Assembly (NCBI RefSeq): GCF_029989365.1
Contig: NZ_JAPRAQ010000020.1
Location: 89,124 to 153,123 of the forward strand
Reading direction: 5' to 3'
DNA: 64,000 bases
DNA from: Bradyrhizobium sp. Arg816
Lineage (GTDB): Bacteria; Pseudomonadota; Alphaproteobacteria; Rhizobiales; Xanthobacteraceae
Shown here: piece by piece, positions 54,540 through 63,950 of the stretch
Position numbering within the stretch: position 1 is the first letter of the stretch
Layout of the letters: each line of letters opens with the position of its first letter
The notes under the pieces: generated by a model
The model's database searches: none
The model's input: the letters and a program-made list of their open reading frames with translations, nothing else
What the model was told of the DNA's origin: nothing
Translations under genes and position numbers: made by a program

Positions 54540-54618
54540 GGATGTCCGCTTCGGGTCAATTTCGGAAGTCGGCACTTTAATCCGTTAGGGTCAGGTTTAC
54601 CCCTGCGAACGGACATCC
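54540..54618. repeat. 9-bp inverted repeat around a repeated intergenic motif
   Basis: GGATGTCCG (54540-54548) and CGGACATCC (54610-54618) form perfect arms 61 bases apart. The left arm is followed by cttcgggtcaa, a word also at 51050-51062 and, changed, near 49480 and 55030. Confidence 0.6.
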
Positions 54619-54771
54619 CGCAGCCCTAGGCCATTTCTGAAAAGTGACCAACGGAAGTTACCCAACTGATGCCGCCAAAAGAAAGAACCGCCCGAAGGCG
54701 GCTAGTCGTTCTCTCCGCTGAAAGGAACTTGGAGGCAACTCTACCAGCCGCTGGTGACCAAGCGAACGTTG

Positions 54772-54948
54772 TCACGCAGCGAGCCAATGTCCCCTGTGAA
54801 TATCGAACTTCACGGCGCCGTCGTCACGCATCTTCAACAGGAGCGATTGGCAGTCGTCCTGATGCTTTATGTTCACGCGCTTCATGATTTCGAAAACCTT
54901 CAGAGGCTTTTCGCGAAGGGCAATTAGAATCTTTTCTCGATCAGTCAT
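54772..54948 (-). CDS. 58-residue winged-helix-like protein
   Basis: From ATG 54948 (aaggaacc upstream). The sequence (EKILIALREKPLKVFEIMKRVNIKHQDDCQSLLLKMRDDGAVKFD) reads as a small winged helix. Likely a DNA-binding or protein-binding module. The upstream extension to 55116 has no ribosome site. Confidence 0.6.
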   Translation of the reverse strand: MTDREKILIALREKPLKVFEIMKRVNIKHQDDCQSLLLKMRDDGAVKFDIHRGHWLAA

Positions 54949-55216
54949 TGGGGTTCCTTGCATCAGCATCGGCGACGGTACGCGTTGTACAGATCGTCTG
55001 CAACGGGTGCGTTCGCTTGACGAGGTCCGTTCCGGGTCAAACTCGGAGGTCGCGGCCTTGCGGCAGGATGTCTGCTTTGCCCCGCTGTTCTGGGCCTGCC
55101 AGCGCATGCCCAACATCGGCGACGATTAAATCTCCCCGTTGGCTGGTTTCAAACAGCCACCCGCCCAACCAGCCGCGCTTGGCCGGCTTCGGTGCGAGCG
55201 GTGCATCGGCCATCAC

Positions 55217-55507
55217 CTATCTGGATCGATGATCACCGGCTTCACAAGCACCTGCTTGATCAAGCGCGATACGTTGGCGGATATCAAGCCATCTTTCAAA
55301 GAGGACACTGATATCGTCCCGCCATCTCCACACGAGCCGACATTTTGCAACTGTAAGAAAGCCGTCAAGCGTGATGTAGAAGTGTATTGGAAGAAGACCC
55401 AGCCCATCCGCGTGGATTTTGGCGTGTGTCCGGCTAACGCCGTAAGCAGTAATGCTCAATTCTCGGCCTTCAAAAAACAGCAGGCCATCTGTGGAATGCT
55501 TGATCAT
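55217..55507 (-). CDS. PilZ-like small protein, possibly decayed
   Basis: 96 residues. The stretch LSITAYGVSRTHAKIH...LPIHFYITLDGFLTVAKCRLVWRWRDDISVLFE follows the PilZ fold pattern common in Bradyrhizobium. The arginine-rich RxxxR c-di-GMP motif is not seen, so it may not bind the nucleotide. The ATG has a weak ribosome site. A plus-strand ORF over the same region is judged a shadow. Confidence 0.5.
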   Translation of the reverse strand: MIKHSTDGLLFFEGRELSITAYGVSRTHAKIHADGLGLLPIHFYITLDGFLTVAKCRLVWRWRDDISVLFERWLDIRQRIALDQAGACEAGDHRSR

Positions 55508-55789
55508 GTGCCATCCTCAGTCCGTGGCCGCGCTGGCTTTGGCACTTTCAGGAACAGCATGTTTAGTCAGCGCTGACGATATCGCTCTCTAAGCGTCGCT
55601 GATATCGAAAACACGATACACGGTTAAACGGCCATCTTTAGTAAAATGGTCACGGCCTCGCGCAATGTCGCTTTGCTCACTGCGCGGTGCTCGGTGGCAA
55701 AAGCGAAGCATGGTTCGGCGTCAGGCGTTGATCGGCGGCGACGGCCATGAGCATGTGCGCGGTGTGATGAACCGGGACGGGGGACGGCG

Positions 55790-56218
55790 ATGAACGATGG
55801 CGACGATGACTTTCTCGGCGCGGCTTATCACGAAGCCGGCCATGCCGTGGTCGCGCTGGCACTCGGCTTGCGGGTCGCCCGCGTCGAAGTTGTTCCAGAG
55901 GACCATTCAGGTGCCACCGACGTCGAGCCAGCCGATCACCTGCCTATCGAGGACAGGATCGCTCTCTGCGTTGGCGGGATGAACGCAAACGACATGTTTA
56001 ATGCCCCGACGCACGATCTCGCGACTTTTGGTGACCATGTCCTCGTCCTGGAGCTAATCAGAAATGTCAACGACGCTGACGGTGACGTTTTGCGTGACAA
56101 GGGACATCAACGCGCCTGGGACCTTCTCAAGGCTCACGCGAGCGGTGTTGAAGATATCGCGATGCAGTTGTTGATCATGCGGAAGATCGACTTGACCGGA
56201 TATATTCTCAAGCGATGA
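55790..56218 (+). CDS. free-standing FtsH-type (M41) zinc protease domain
   Basis: 142 residues. AYHEAGHAVVALALG (about residues 12-26) is the HExxH zinc site. GGMNANDMF ... THDLATFGDHV (about residues 62-86) matches the region of FtsH that supplies the third zinc ligand, the Asp in the DL pair. The AAA+ domain and membrane segments of FtsH are absent. Small M41-like proteins of this kind are found in rhizobia; their role is unknown. Confidence 0.78.
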   Translation: MNDGDDDFLGAAYHEAGHAVVALALGLRVARVEVVPEDHSGATDVEPADHLPIEDRIALCVGGMNANDMFNAPTHDLATFGDHVLVLELIRNVNDADGDVLRDKGHQRAWDLLKAHASGVEDIAMQLLIMRKIDLTGYILKR

Positions 56219-57088
56219 ACGCGATTTTTCCTCTGCGGTAAGCCGTGGTGCTTCAACCACTCGATAACCTGATCGACGCTGTCGACCACCTCGAACGCAT
56301 GGCCGGCTCTGCGCATGTGATAGGCGACTCGCTGCTGGTCCTCGCTCGAACCTGCATCGATTATCGATGTCGCGACGGCGCCTTTTAGGGCTTGGCGCCG
56401 TGCCGGAGGCCGGGATACTGCGCGGCGGTTTAGCTTGCAGCGATCGCGTCGGCGAAGCCGCTCGCTACGAGTCGAGCGACCCCATCCGATCTGTAAAGTC
56501 GTATGTGCCCCACCATCGATGGAGTGTCCGCCCGCGCGCTTTACAATCGAGGCGCCCGCTTCCCACGAACGGTCGTTTTACCTGGAGAGCGCTATTAAGC
56601 GCACCGCAAAACAAGCAACTGAAAAAGACGCGCAATGGTGGCTGCTTGGTCATCGATCTCCGGTCGAAGTGCACCCCGGTGTGGGGCCGACTGGGTCGCC
56701 ATAGTAGAAAGGTCGATTTGAATCTTGGCCGTTCAAGCCAAAAATTTGTGAATTTGCGCCAAGCACGGCCCTGATCGCGATGCGGCGCGGCAGGTCCACG
56801 GTGAAGTGAGGGCAGCCACGAAGTACAAAAGGCCCGGCTAGGCCGGGCCCCATTGCACGCCACTCGCGTCGGTGAGTTGTGAGTTCAAAGGCCAGAAAGA
56901 CCGACCGCTTGCGAGACGCTGGCTCACTGACAAATCAGTAACGCAATTTGTCGATGCAATTGAGGCCAATGATGGACGCAGCCCCCTATAATTTACGGTA
57001 TTCCCGAACGTCTGCATTCTCGGAAAAATAGAATATTACCCGCCGCCCGCCCTCGAATTCGGGCCCGGATGGAGAACCCCTCCCCCCT
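56219..57088. other. 870-base stretch without a supported gene
   Basis: Short frames on both strands but none with family support. The region just to the right holds a recombinase fragment, so it may be a decayed mobile island. Confidence 0.4.
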
Positions 57089-57286
57089 CTAAACCTCGGT
57101 GGCCAGACACGAGATGATCGAGTGGTGGACCCCGTAAGATCGCGCCAGCTCGCCGACGCTCTCACCGTCATGATGACGCTGGATCGCTTCCGCCTGCTAG
57201 TGGCCGCTCAAGCGTGCTGGGCGGCCGAACTGCTTACCCTTGGCCTTGGCACGCGTGCGGCCCTCGCTGGTCCGCCCGATGGTCAG
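57089..57286 (-). pseudogene. C-terminal fragment of a serine recombinase (resolvase/invertase)
   Basis: The minus strand from 57286 translates as RTSEGRTRAKAKGKQFGRPARLSGH, an in-frame stop (57199-57197), then QAEAIQRHHDGESVGELARSYGVHHSII and a final stop at 57091. This is the linker and DNA-binding helix-turn-helix of Tn3-type resolvases. The catalytic N-terminal domain is absent. Confidence 0.75.
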
Positions 57287-57518
57287 TAGCCGGCTTCTTC
57301 AAACGACTCCTTTGGCGGCTCCCTCTTTCTGGGGAAAGGGCAACTATCGGGCCGCCGAGAAGAAGAGCCATGCCGCCAACCACCAACGCAATACCCAGTT
57401 AGCCCATTGGAAAATTCCCAAAAGCGCGGAGTAGCGGAACCCCCGAATTTCAACAATGCGCGGCATGGGTCGCCGCAGCGAGGTGTTGGCGTAGACCGCT
57501 TCGTCGAGTTCGCCCGCC

Positions 57519-57656
57519 TCAGTTGGCGGTCTCTTTCACCCGGCCCTTGCCTTCGCAGACCTTGCACTTAGGCGGGTAAATTCTGCGACCGCCCTGCAGT
57601 TGCTCACCTGGCTCATGCCCCGTGCCGCCGCATGCCGAACACTTCGTTTCGGACAT
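57519..57656 (-). CDS. 45-residue DnaJ-type zinc-finger protein
   Basis: From ATG 57656 (aagg upstream). It carries two CxxCxGxG motifs, CSACGGTG (about residues 6-13) and CKVCEGKG (about 32-39), enough for one zinc site. Starts at 57701 and 57719 are also possible. Function unknown. Confidence 0.65.
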   Translation of the reverse strand: MSETKCSACGGTGHEPGEQLQGGRRIYPPKCKVCEGKGRVKETAN

Positions 57657-57719
57657 TTTCAACCTTGGCCGCTTCATTCGTTTCATTGCTTTCGAGACCA
57701 TGGCGCGACAGTCAAACAA

Positions 57720-58345
57720 TGCGATTGCTCAATAAGAGTGTCCGGTTTCGTCTCGATCAACAACAACGGGTACGAATTAACGTTGAGCAAAACGGTTAAG
57801 TTTGGTGTGAGTCCCGCAATTTTGCGGAAAACGCGTGCCTTCCCTTTTTCCCTATCGAAATTGCGCCGCTCGATTCCGGGGGCCCGATTCTACGCGTCGC
57901 GTCTCTTGCCGGCCTCGTGCATGACGCTCGCGTTCGCCGCCTTGAGTGCCGCCCCCTTTTGTGGACTTAGAAAGCTAGGCTCGCCGTTCTTTCCTAATCA
58001 CTTCCCTGTCCTGCGCCAGCGTCGACCCCATCTGCGACGTTCGGCATTCGAAGGAAGATCACCCCTGTTCGATCGGCGGAATGGTGCGCAACCAGGCAAC
58101 GAGGGCATTGAGATCCTGCTCAGTCATCTTGCCAACTGGAACCTGGGGAGTCTCATCCGTGACAGGCAAAGCTTTTGGAGTTGGCGCGATCCGGCTCTTT
58201 CTGGAAGCACGAGGCAGCTCCGGGCTTCTACTCATCGTCCAGAGCAAGCCTCAATTGCTGCGAACGTGAACGGCAATTGCATGTTTCCGCTTTTCGGAGC
58301 GCGTTTTGGGTGTCACCATGCTCGTGAAAGGACGGGAGGGCCGCC
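57720..58345. other. non-coding stretch with a cytochrome-like fragment
   Basis: No full gene. It contains the short fragment at 58059-58247. Confidence 0.4.
58059..58247 (-). pseudogene. possible C-terminal fragment of a c-type cytochrome
   Basis: The last about 22 residues, GKMTEQDLNALVAWLRTIPPI, match the final helix and axial-Met region of small c-type cytochromes. No CxxCH haem motif is present upstream. Confidence 0.45.
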
Positions 58346-59188
58346 ATGCGCTGGTGTGTCTCGGTCGGGGCGGTGCTTGTTGCGGGGACGATCGTCGGAG
58401 GTGACGTTGCCAGCATTGCCGCGCCGAGCTCGAAATCTCAATTCGCCGACACCAAACACAAAGTATCATCCGTCAATGTCGAGCTCGTTATCGCCGTCGA
58501 CGTCTCCTATTCGATGGACATGGACGAACTTGCCATTCAGCGCGAAGGCTATGCACAGGCCATCGTGTCGAAAGACTTCCTGCAGGCGCTGAGTGCTGTT
58601 CCGGGCAACAAGGTGGCCATGACCTATTTCGAGTGGTCGATGTCGGGCGACGACAAGATCATCATTCCCTGGCGCGTGATCGATGGCCCGGAATCGGCGG
58701 ATGCCGTGGCCTCCGAGATCATGAAAACACCGGTTCGCCGAGGTTCGAGTACCTCAATTTCCGGTGCGATTAATTTCGCACTGCAGCTGTTCGAAGAGAA
58801 TCCGTATCGCGGGTTGCGGCGCGTCATCGACATTTCCGGCGATGGGCCGAACAACGACGGAGCCCCCGTAACCGGCGCGCGCGACGCTGCCCTGGAGAAA
58901 GGCATCATCATCAACGGCCTCCCGATCATGGTGAAGGAGCCATCCCTCTCGACGACCGATATCGAGAACCTCGATCTCTATTACGAGGACTGCGTGATCG
59001 GAGGGCCGGGCGCCTTCATCATGACGATCAAAGATCGCGAAAAATTCCAGGCAGCGATCCGAACCAAGCTTGTTCGCGAAGTTGCGGGCCTCACGCCAGA
59101 GAGCGGGATCGTCCCAGCCGCCGAGAAAGAGCCCCGGGTGCCCTGTCTGATCGGCGAAAAAAAATCGCAGGAGCGCGGCCGGCGGTGA
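58346..59188 (+). CDS. DUF1194 (von Willebrand A-like) secreted protein
   Basis: 280 residues with ggagggcc before the ATG. A signal peptide (about residues 1-26) precedes a VWA fold with the MIDAS motif DVSYSM (about residues 52-57), a Thr/Ser-rich RGSSTSISGAI (about 133-143) and DISGDGPNN (about 161-169). These are the metal-binding loops. DUF1194 proteins are common in rhizobia and are thought to be periplasmic binding proteins of unknown role. Confidence 0.88.
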   Translation: MRWCVSVGAVLVAGTIVGGDVASIAAPSSKSQFADTKHKVSSVNVELVIAVDVSYSMDMDELAIQREGYAQAIVSKDFLQALSAVPGNKVAMTYFEWSMSGDDKIIIPWRVIDGPESADAVASEIMKTPVRRGSSTSISGAINFALQLFEENPYRGLRRVIDISGDGPNNDGAPVTGARDAALEKGIIINGLPIMVKEPSLSTTDIENLDLYYEDCVIGGPGAFIMTIKDREKFQAAIRTKLVREVAGLTPESGIVPAAEKEPRVPCLIGEKKSQERGRR

Positions 59189-59459
59189 GTGTCGAGACGA
59201 TCATTCAGAGCCGCCGGGCGAACAAACTTTAGACAGCAGTTTATCATGGTCGCAGCCCCACGCGTCGGGACATTGGAGCTGCTAACGTCCGTTCGTGGCC
59301 TACACCGACGAAATCCCGCGCTCGTCCCAATGACGGCTGTTAAGGAGCGACCGGAAATGGCTAACATATGGCCAAAACAACGCGACTAGCGAGCAGGCTT
59401 TGGAAACTGTGCCCCAGCAGGCCGTAGTCAGCATATATTTGGGCACAAGGAGGTGCGAA

Positions 59460-60014
59460 ATGGCGACAGCAGCTACTCAAGTCGTTCTTGATACGCCGGC
59501 GCCCGTGTTCCAGCTTCCGGCCACCGACGGCAAGATTTACGCTCTGGACGACGTTGCGGGCGAAAAAGGCACCGTCGTCGTCTTCATCTGCAACCATTGT
59601 CCCTATGTCAAAGCTGTGATCGACCGCATGGTTTCAGACGCCCGCGTGCTGATGTCGGAGAGCATAGGCTTTGCGGCGGTTTGCTCGAACGATGCGGCGA
59701 ACTATCCCGAAGACTCATTTGAGAATATGAAGCGTTTCGCGAAGGCTCATGATTTCCCGTTTCCATATCTCCACGACGAGACCCAGACAGTCGCTCGGGC
59801 GTATGGGGCGGTCTGTACGCCGGACTTCTTCGGTTACAATGCCGACCGCAAGCTCAAGTATCGCGGCCGGCTCGACGAAGGGCGTGCAACTCCGCCTCGC
59901 GCGGGGGCGCCCCGAGAGCTTGTCGAGGCCATGCGCGCGATTGCGACCACCGGTCTTGCGCCGGCTGACCAAAAGGCGTCTATTGGCTGCTCGATCAAAT
60001 GGAAGGACGAATGA
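59460..60014 (+). CDS. thioredoxin-fold protein with CxxC (peroxiredoxin/AhpC-TSA-like)
   Basis: 184 residues from ATG 59460, preceded by a perfect AAGGAGGTG. Thioredoxin fold with the CxxC as ICNHCPYVK (about residues 43-51). The end, SIGCSIKWK, is typical of a subgroup annotated as thioredoxin family or redoxin domain. No signal peptide, so probably cytoplasmic reductase or peroxide-type enzyme. Confidence 0.88.
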   Translation: MATAATQVVLDTPAPVFQLPATDGKIYALDDVAGEKGTVVVFICNHCPYVKAVIDRMVSDARVLMSESIGFAAVCSNDAANYPEDSFENMKRFAKAHDFPFPYLHDETQTVARAYGAVCTPDFFGYNADRKLKYRGRLDEGRATPPRAGAPRELVEAMRAIATTGLAPADQKASIGCSIKWKDE

Positions 60015-60669
60015 AGCCGATCCCTGTCAACAGGTTTCGTATCTGAGACCGCCGCGTGCGCAGCATTTGCTGCACATGTGCGATTTGACTAGCGGCATCA
60101 CGAGGACCCTGCGGCTGCTGCCGGAGTCGCGTTCGCCCCTTCTCCTTCAGGTCTGCTTCCGGGGCAACACGAGGCTTCGGCTCCTGCAATCCGACCCGTC
60201 AGTGCTGCGTCGCTTTTGCGACACCGATCGACTCCTGTCGAGCGCTCGGACCAGATTTGCTCACCCTGAGTTCTTGTTGGCCCGTTTGGGGCACGCCAAC
60301 CGGCCCGGAAACTGTCCGCTTGTCGAGGGGGAGACGGGAAGTGGCTCGCCTGGTCAAAATGGCGTATTGACTCCAACCGGACGTTGCGCGCCCCAAGACA
60401 GGAACTGTGGTATCCTCCGTCAAATGCGATGGGACGGTTCAACGAAAGCGGCTGCCCCCTCTAGTGTCACTTACTGCGCGTCCTCGTGTCCTCGCCGGGC
60501 TCCGGGACAGCACAAAATGGCCTGGCATCCTCACCTCTTAGGCGCCTGCTCGGCCCGCGCCGACGAGGTGATCGAATGAGCGCGCTAGGCAAGCTGGTGC
60601 GATCCTGCCGGCGGAAGACCGGTGCGAGTACGGGGTAGCGCTCTCCCGGTCGCGAGGAGGACCAACGTC
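60015..60669. other. 655-base stretch without a supported gene
   Basis: Frames on both strands are open but lack ribosome sites and family patterns. Confidence 0.4.
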
Positions 60670-61839
60670 GTGAAGCGGGACTTCGACCTCATCGTCTATG
60701 GCGCGACGGGTTACACCGGCCGTCTCGTCGCCGAATATCTGACGACGTCCTATCGCGGCGACGATGCTCCGTCCTGGGCGATCGCGGGACGCTCGACCGA
60801 CAAGCTCCAGAAAGTGCGTGCCGACATCGGCGCACCAGACGATTTGACTTTGGTCAAAGCGGATGCCGGCGAACCGGCCAGCCTACGCTCGATGTGCGAG
60901 CGTGCGGCCGTGATTATCGCGACGGTCGGGCCTTATCAGCTTTACGGCCCCGAGCTTGTGGCGGCCTGCGCGGCCACCGGCACTAGCTATGTCGATCTGT
61001 GCGGCGAACCGGCATGGATGCGGCGCATGATCGACGCCCATCACGAAGAGGCGAAACGGACCGGCGCGCGCATCGTCTTCTCCTGCGGCTTCGATTCCAT
61101 CCCGTTCGATCTCGGCGTGCTCACGTTGCAGGAGAAGGCGCGCGAGAAATTCGGACACCCGGCGCGGCGGGTTAAAGCCCGCCTGCGCAAGGTGAAAGGC
61201 GGCATGTCGGGCGGCACCGCAGCGAGCGCCCAGGCGACGTTGGCGACCGCGGCGCGCGACCCGGCCCTGATCCGGCTGCTGACCGATCCCTTCGCGCTGA
61301 CACCGGGGTTCACCGGGCCGTCTCAGCCGTCGGGCCTTATCCCCGAGTACGACCCGAGCATGAACGTGTGGCTCGTGCCGTTTCCCATGGCGCCGGTCAA
61401 CACCAAGAACGTACACCGCACGAATTTCCTGTTGGGTCATCCCTACGGCACGGACTTCGTTTACGACGAGATGATGGTCGCGCCCGGATTTGGGGAAATC
61501 GGTCGCGTGACGACGGAGACCTTCGCCACCATATTTTCCCTGCTCGGGACCGGCGGTCTCAAACCCGGTGCAGGCCCGACTCGGGAAGAGCGCGCGAAGG
61601 GCTTCTACGACATCCTCTTCCTGGGCGAGTTGCCGGATGGCCGACGGGTCGAGGCGGTCGTCACGGGCGACCGCGATCCGGGCTACGGCTCGACCAGCAA
61701 GATGATCGCCGAGAGCGCTCTCTGCCTCGTGCGCGACGTGCAGGGCGAGGGCGGCACCTGGACGCCGGGCGCGCTGATGGGTCCGGCGTTGCGCAAGCGT
61801 CTAAAGGAGCGCGCCGGCCTCACCTTCAACGCGCGTTGA
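60670..61839 (+). CDS. saccharopine dehydrogenase-like / trans-acting enoyl reductase family protein
   Basis: 389 residues from GTG 60670 (GAGGAGG upstream). The opening DLIVYGATGYTGRLVAEYL is a Rossmann nucleotide-binding motif, followed by VGPYQLYGPELVAACA and GTSYVDLCGEP and CGFDSIPFDLGV. These are the conserved blocks of saccharopine dehydrogenase-like oxidoreductases, including mycobacterial trans-acting enoyl reductases. The substrate is probably a lipid or acyl intermediate, but cannot be assigned. Confidence 0.88.
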   Translation: MKRDFDLIVYGATGYTGRLVAEYLTTSYRGDDAPSWAIAGRSTDKLQKVRADIGAPDDLTLVKADAGEPASLRSMCERAAVIIATVGPYQLYGPELVAACAATGTSYVDLCGEPAWMRRMIDAHHEEAKRTGARIVFSCGFDSIPFDLGVLTLQEKAREKFGHPARRVKARLRKVKGGMSGGTAASAQATLATAARDPALIRLLTDPFALTPGFTGPSQPSGLIPEYDPSMNVWLVPFPMAPVNTKNVHRTNFLLGHPYGTDFVYDEMMVAPGFGEIGRVTTETFATIFSLLGTGGLKPGAGPTREERAKGFYDILFLGELPDGRRVEAVVTGDRDPGYGSTSKMIAESALCLVRDVQGEGGTWTPGALMGPALRKRLKERAGLTFNAR

Positions 61840-62239
61840 GGTAACGCTCAGAACTGCAGCGGCGTGCTGGATCACGTGGATCGTAGCCAACGAAAAGCGC
61901 GGATTGGCGTGCGCGGCCTCAAATCCGGTTCAATGGCCGCTTTCGGCCGATTGTGTTGCAAAAGTCGAAAGTTGCTGGGCTCAAGATTTTCCGCGAAAAC
62001 ACTAAGCAGCGAGCGATCGCTGATTCGTATGACCTCAATCGCGTTGCCGAAGGCGCCTGTGAATTTTGCGTGAGGCCGTGAGGTCCCTGCATGCGAAAGT
62101 CGCGCCCACGGCCCGCAGAATTTTGGTCATCGGCGAAAATCGACTTTTGCAACAATATCGGCCCGTTTGAGACATTCCCTCTGGCTCTGAGAATGTCCGA
62201 TTATCGGGACAGCGACGAGCTCCATCGCAAGGTTGCACG
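61840..62239. other. intergenic region that holds a MITE-like element
   Basis: About 400 bases between two plus-strand genes. Apart from the element at 61945-62163, nothing is seen. Confidence 0.5.
61945..62163. mobile_element. 219-bp MITE-like element with 24-bp terminal inverted repeats
   Basis: GGCCGATTGTGTTGCAAAAG... (61945-61968) and its inverted copy at 62140-62163 match at 22 of 24 positions. The 171-base middle has no coding potential. No clear target duplication is seen. The ends resemble termini of IS elements found in rhizobia. Confidence 0.65.
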
Positions 62240-63523
62240 ATGAAGAAGGTAATCAACTCAGCACTGTCGCGCCGCCACTTTTTGCGGCTCACGTCAGTGG
62301 CCGCGGCATCAGCTCTGACTCCAACGGTGTTGTGGGCCGAGCAGCAACAAGCAGCGGATTCGGCCACATCCCAGGCCGTGCCCGCACGCATCGCCACGTT
62401 CGAGGAGGTATGGCGGACCGTGCGAGATCGTTTTTACGATCCGCACCTAGACGGGCTCGATTGGTCGGCCGTCCGGGAACGTTACTTGCCGGACGCCGCG
62501 CGGGCGAGTTCCGAAGAGGCGCTGGCCGGCGTCATTAATAGCATGCTCTCTGAGCTGCATGCTTCGCACACCCGCTACTACACACCGTACGAACCAGAGT
62601 ACTACCAGCTTTCTGATATCTTTGCTGGTGCGTTAAGGCGGCGCGGACTGGAACGTGTTTTTCCGAATGGCCGTATCTCCTATCCCGGCATCGGCATCCT
62701 CTCGCGTCTCGACACGCAGGGTCGCAACATGATCACCGGTGTTATAGAAGGCACGCTAGCCCAACAAGCCGGCCTGCTCGCTGGCGATGCGATCGTCTTC
62801 GCCGATGGTGCACCGTTTGAGCCGGTACAATCATTCCGTGGCAAGGTCGGCAAGGAAGTTGTGCTGGGGCTGCGTCGTGCCGGCGCGTTTATGCAAATAT
62901 CGGTTACTCCGGTCGAAATTGAGCCCAACAAGATGTTCTTGGACGGCTTGAGGGCCAGCGCCCGTATAATACCGGCCAACGGCCGAAGCATCGGCTATGT
63001 TCATGTCTGGTGCTACGCCGGCTCCGTGTATCAGCGGACGCTCGAGCATCTTCTATCGCAGAGTCCCCTGAACGGCGCCGACGCACTGATCTGGGACTTG
63101 CGCGATGGCTGGGGCGGCGCGATCCCCGGATATCTTGATTTGTTCAACACGCGAGCGCCGACGATACAGGTCACTGATCGCAATGGCGCCAGCGAACTCG
63201 AGAACGTGAAGTGGCGCAAGCCTGCCGCCATGCTTGTCAACGGTGGCACCCGCAGCGGCAAGGAAATCCTTGCCTATGGCTTCAAGAAATATCGGCTTGG
63301 CGAGGTCATCGGTAGCCGGACCGAGGGAGCTGTCCTCTCTGCGACGGCATTTCTCATTGATGGCGGCTTGCTGTTGCTCGCGGTCGGGGACGTGCAGGTC
63401 GACGGCGAGCGGCTGGAAGGCGTTGGCGTCGCCCCCACGATCGAGGTCCAAGCCGAGCCGGGCTCCATGGGTCTAGATGATCCTCAACTTAATCGTGCAA
63501 TCGCAGTCCTGTCCGTGGACTGA
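62240..63523 (+). CDS. Tat-exported S41-family (C-terminal processing) protease-like protein
   Basis: 427 residues. The N-terminus carries a twin-arginine signal (SRRHFLRLTS, about residues 10-19) with AAAS. A PDZ-like region (about 145-215) precedes the S41 domain: VNGGTRSGKEIL places the nucleophile at Ser339, and the usual GSRTEG block follows. The catalytic Lys is less clear. It should act in the periplasm on proteins or peptides. No ribosome site beyond a weak one is visible. Confidence 0.86.
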   Translation: MKKVINSALSRRHFLRLTSVAAASALTPTVLWAEQQQAADSATSQAVPARIATFEEVWRTVRDRFYDPHLDGLDWSAVRERYLPDAARASSEEALAGVINSMLSELHASHTRYYTPYEPEYYQLSDIFAGALRRRGLERVFPNGRISYPGIGILSRLDTQGRNMITGVIEGTLAQQAGLLAGDAIVFADGAPFEPVQSFRGKVGKEVVLGLRRAGAFMQISVTPVEIEPNKMFLDGLRASARIIPANGRSIGYVHVWCYAGSVYQRTLEHLLSQSPLNGADALIWDLRDGWGGAIPGYLDLFNTRAPTIQVTDRNGASELENVKWRKPAAMLVNGGTRSGKEILAYGFKKYRLGEVIGSRTEGAVLSATAFLIDGGLLLLAVGDVQVDGERLEGVGVAPTIEVQAEPGSMGLDDPQLNRAIAVLSVD

Positions 63524-63876
63524 TCCTTGGGAGGCAGCTAAGAGATCCATTCCTGACTAGGTCCGGTTTGCGCGCCAAAAGCTGCCCTCCCCGCCAAGTC
63601 GCAGTTTGACCCAGAGTCGTTAGGCACGCAGTTCATTCGATCGCCTTCTGCGGGTGCAGACCACCGTCAAAGCCGGGCCCAGCATCACCGTCTTGTCGAG
63701 GAACCTTGCCGCCGGATCTTTGTTCGAGATGCTGGCGGGCTCGATGATGAGGCCTGAGATGCGGCTCCGGTGCTCGTCGTTGATCCGTCACGGGCTGCCT
63801 CCTAAAAGCAGCCTTGAATCAGCCTTCTGATTTGACGATCCCCAAGACCCCAAGCGACCTAGAGCTCGAGACAAAA
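63524..63876. other. spacer between protease gene and rRNA operon
   Basis: No complete gene. A minus-strand frame 63620-63789 (ending SGLIIEPASISNKDPAARF-like) looks like the tail of a lost gene, but has no start. Confidence 0.35.
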
Positions 63877-63906
63877 AACGCCGCCTCGGTTTCCCGAAGC
63901 GGCGTT
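63877..63906 (-). terminator. intrinsic terminator of the rRNA operon
   Basis: On the minus strand AACGCCGCTTCGG-GAAA-CCGAGGCGGCGTT forms a 13-bp stem with one wobble pair and a tetraloop, followed by a T-run (six T counting the last two stem bases plus four more). It lies 45 bases after the 5S rRNA end. Confidence 0.9.
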
Positions 63907-63950
63907 TTGTATTCGAACATCGAAAGAGGATGATTTCTTGTCCTTGGCAG

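Noticed and set aside
55139..55576. Plus-strand ORF of 145 codons
   Set aside because: The minus-strand PilZ-like reading explains the same DNA better.
57600..58592. A plus-strand ORF of 330 codons
   Set aside because: Overlaps the DnaJ-type zinc-finger gene, the cytochrome-like fragment and the start of the DUF1194 gene, and its product has no family pattern.
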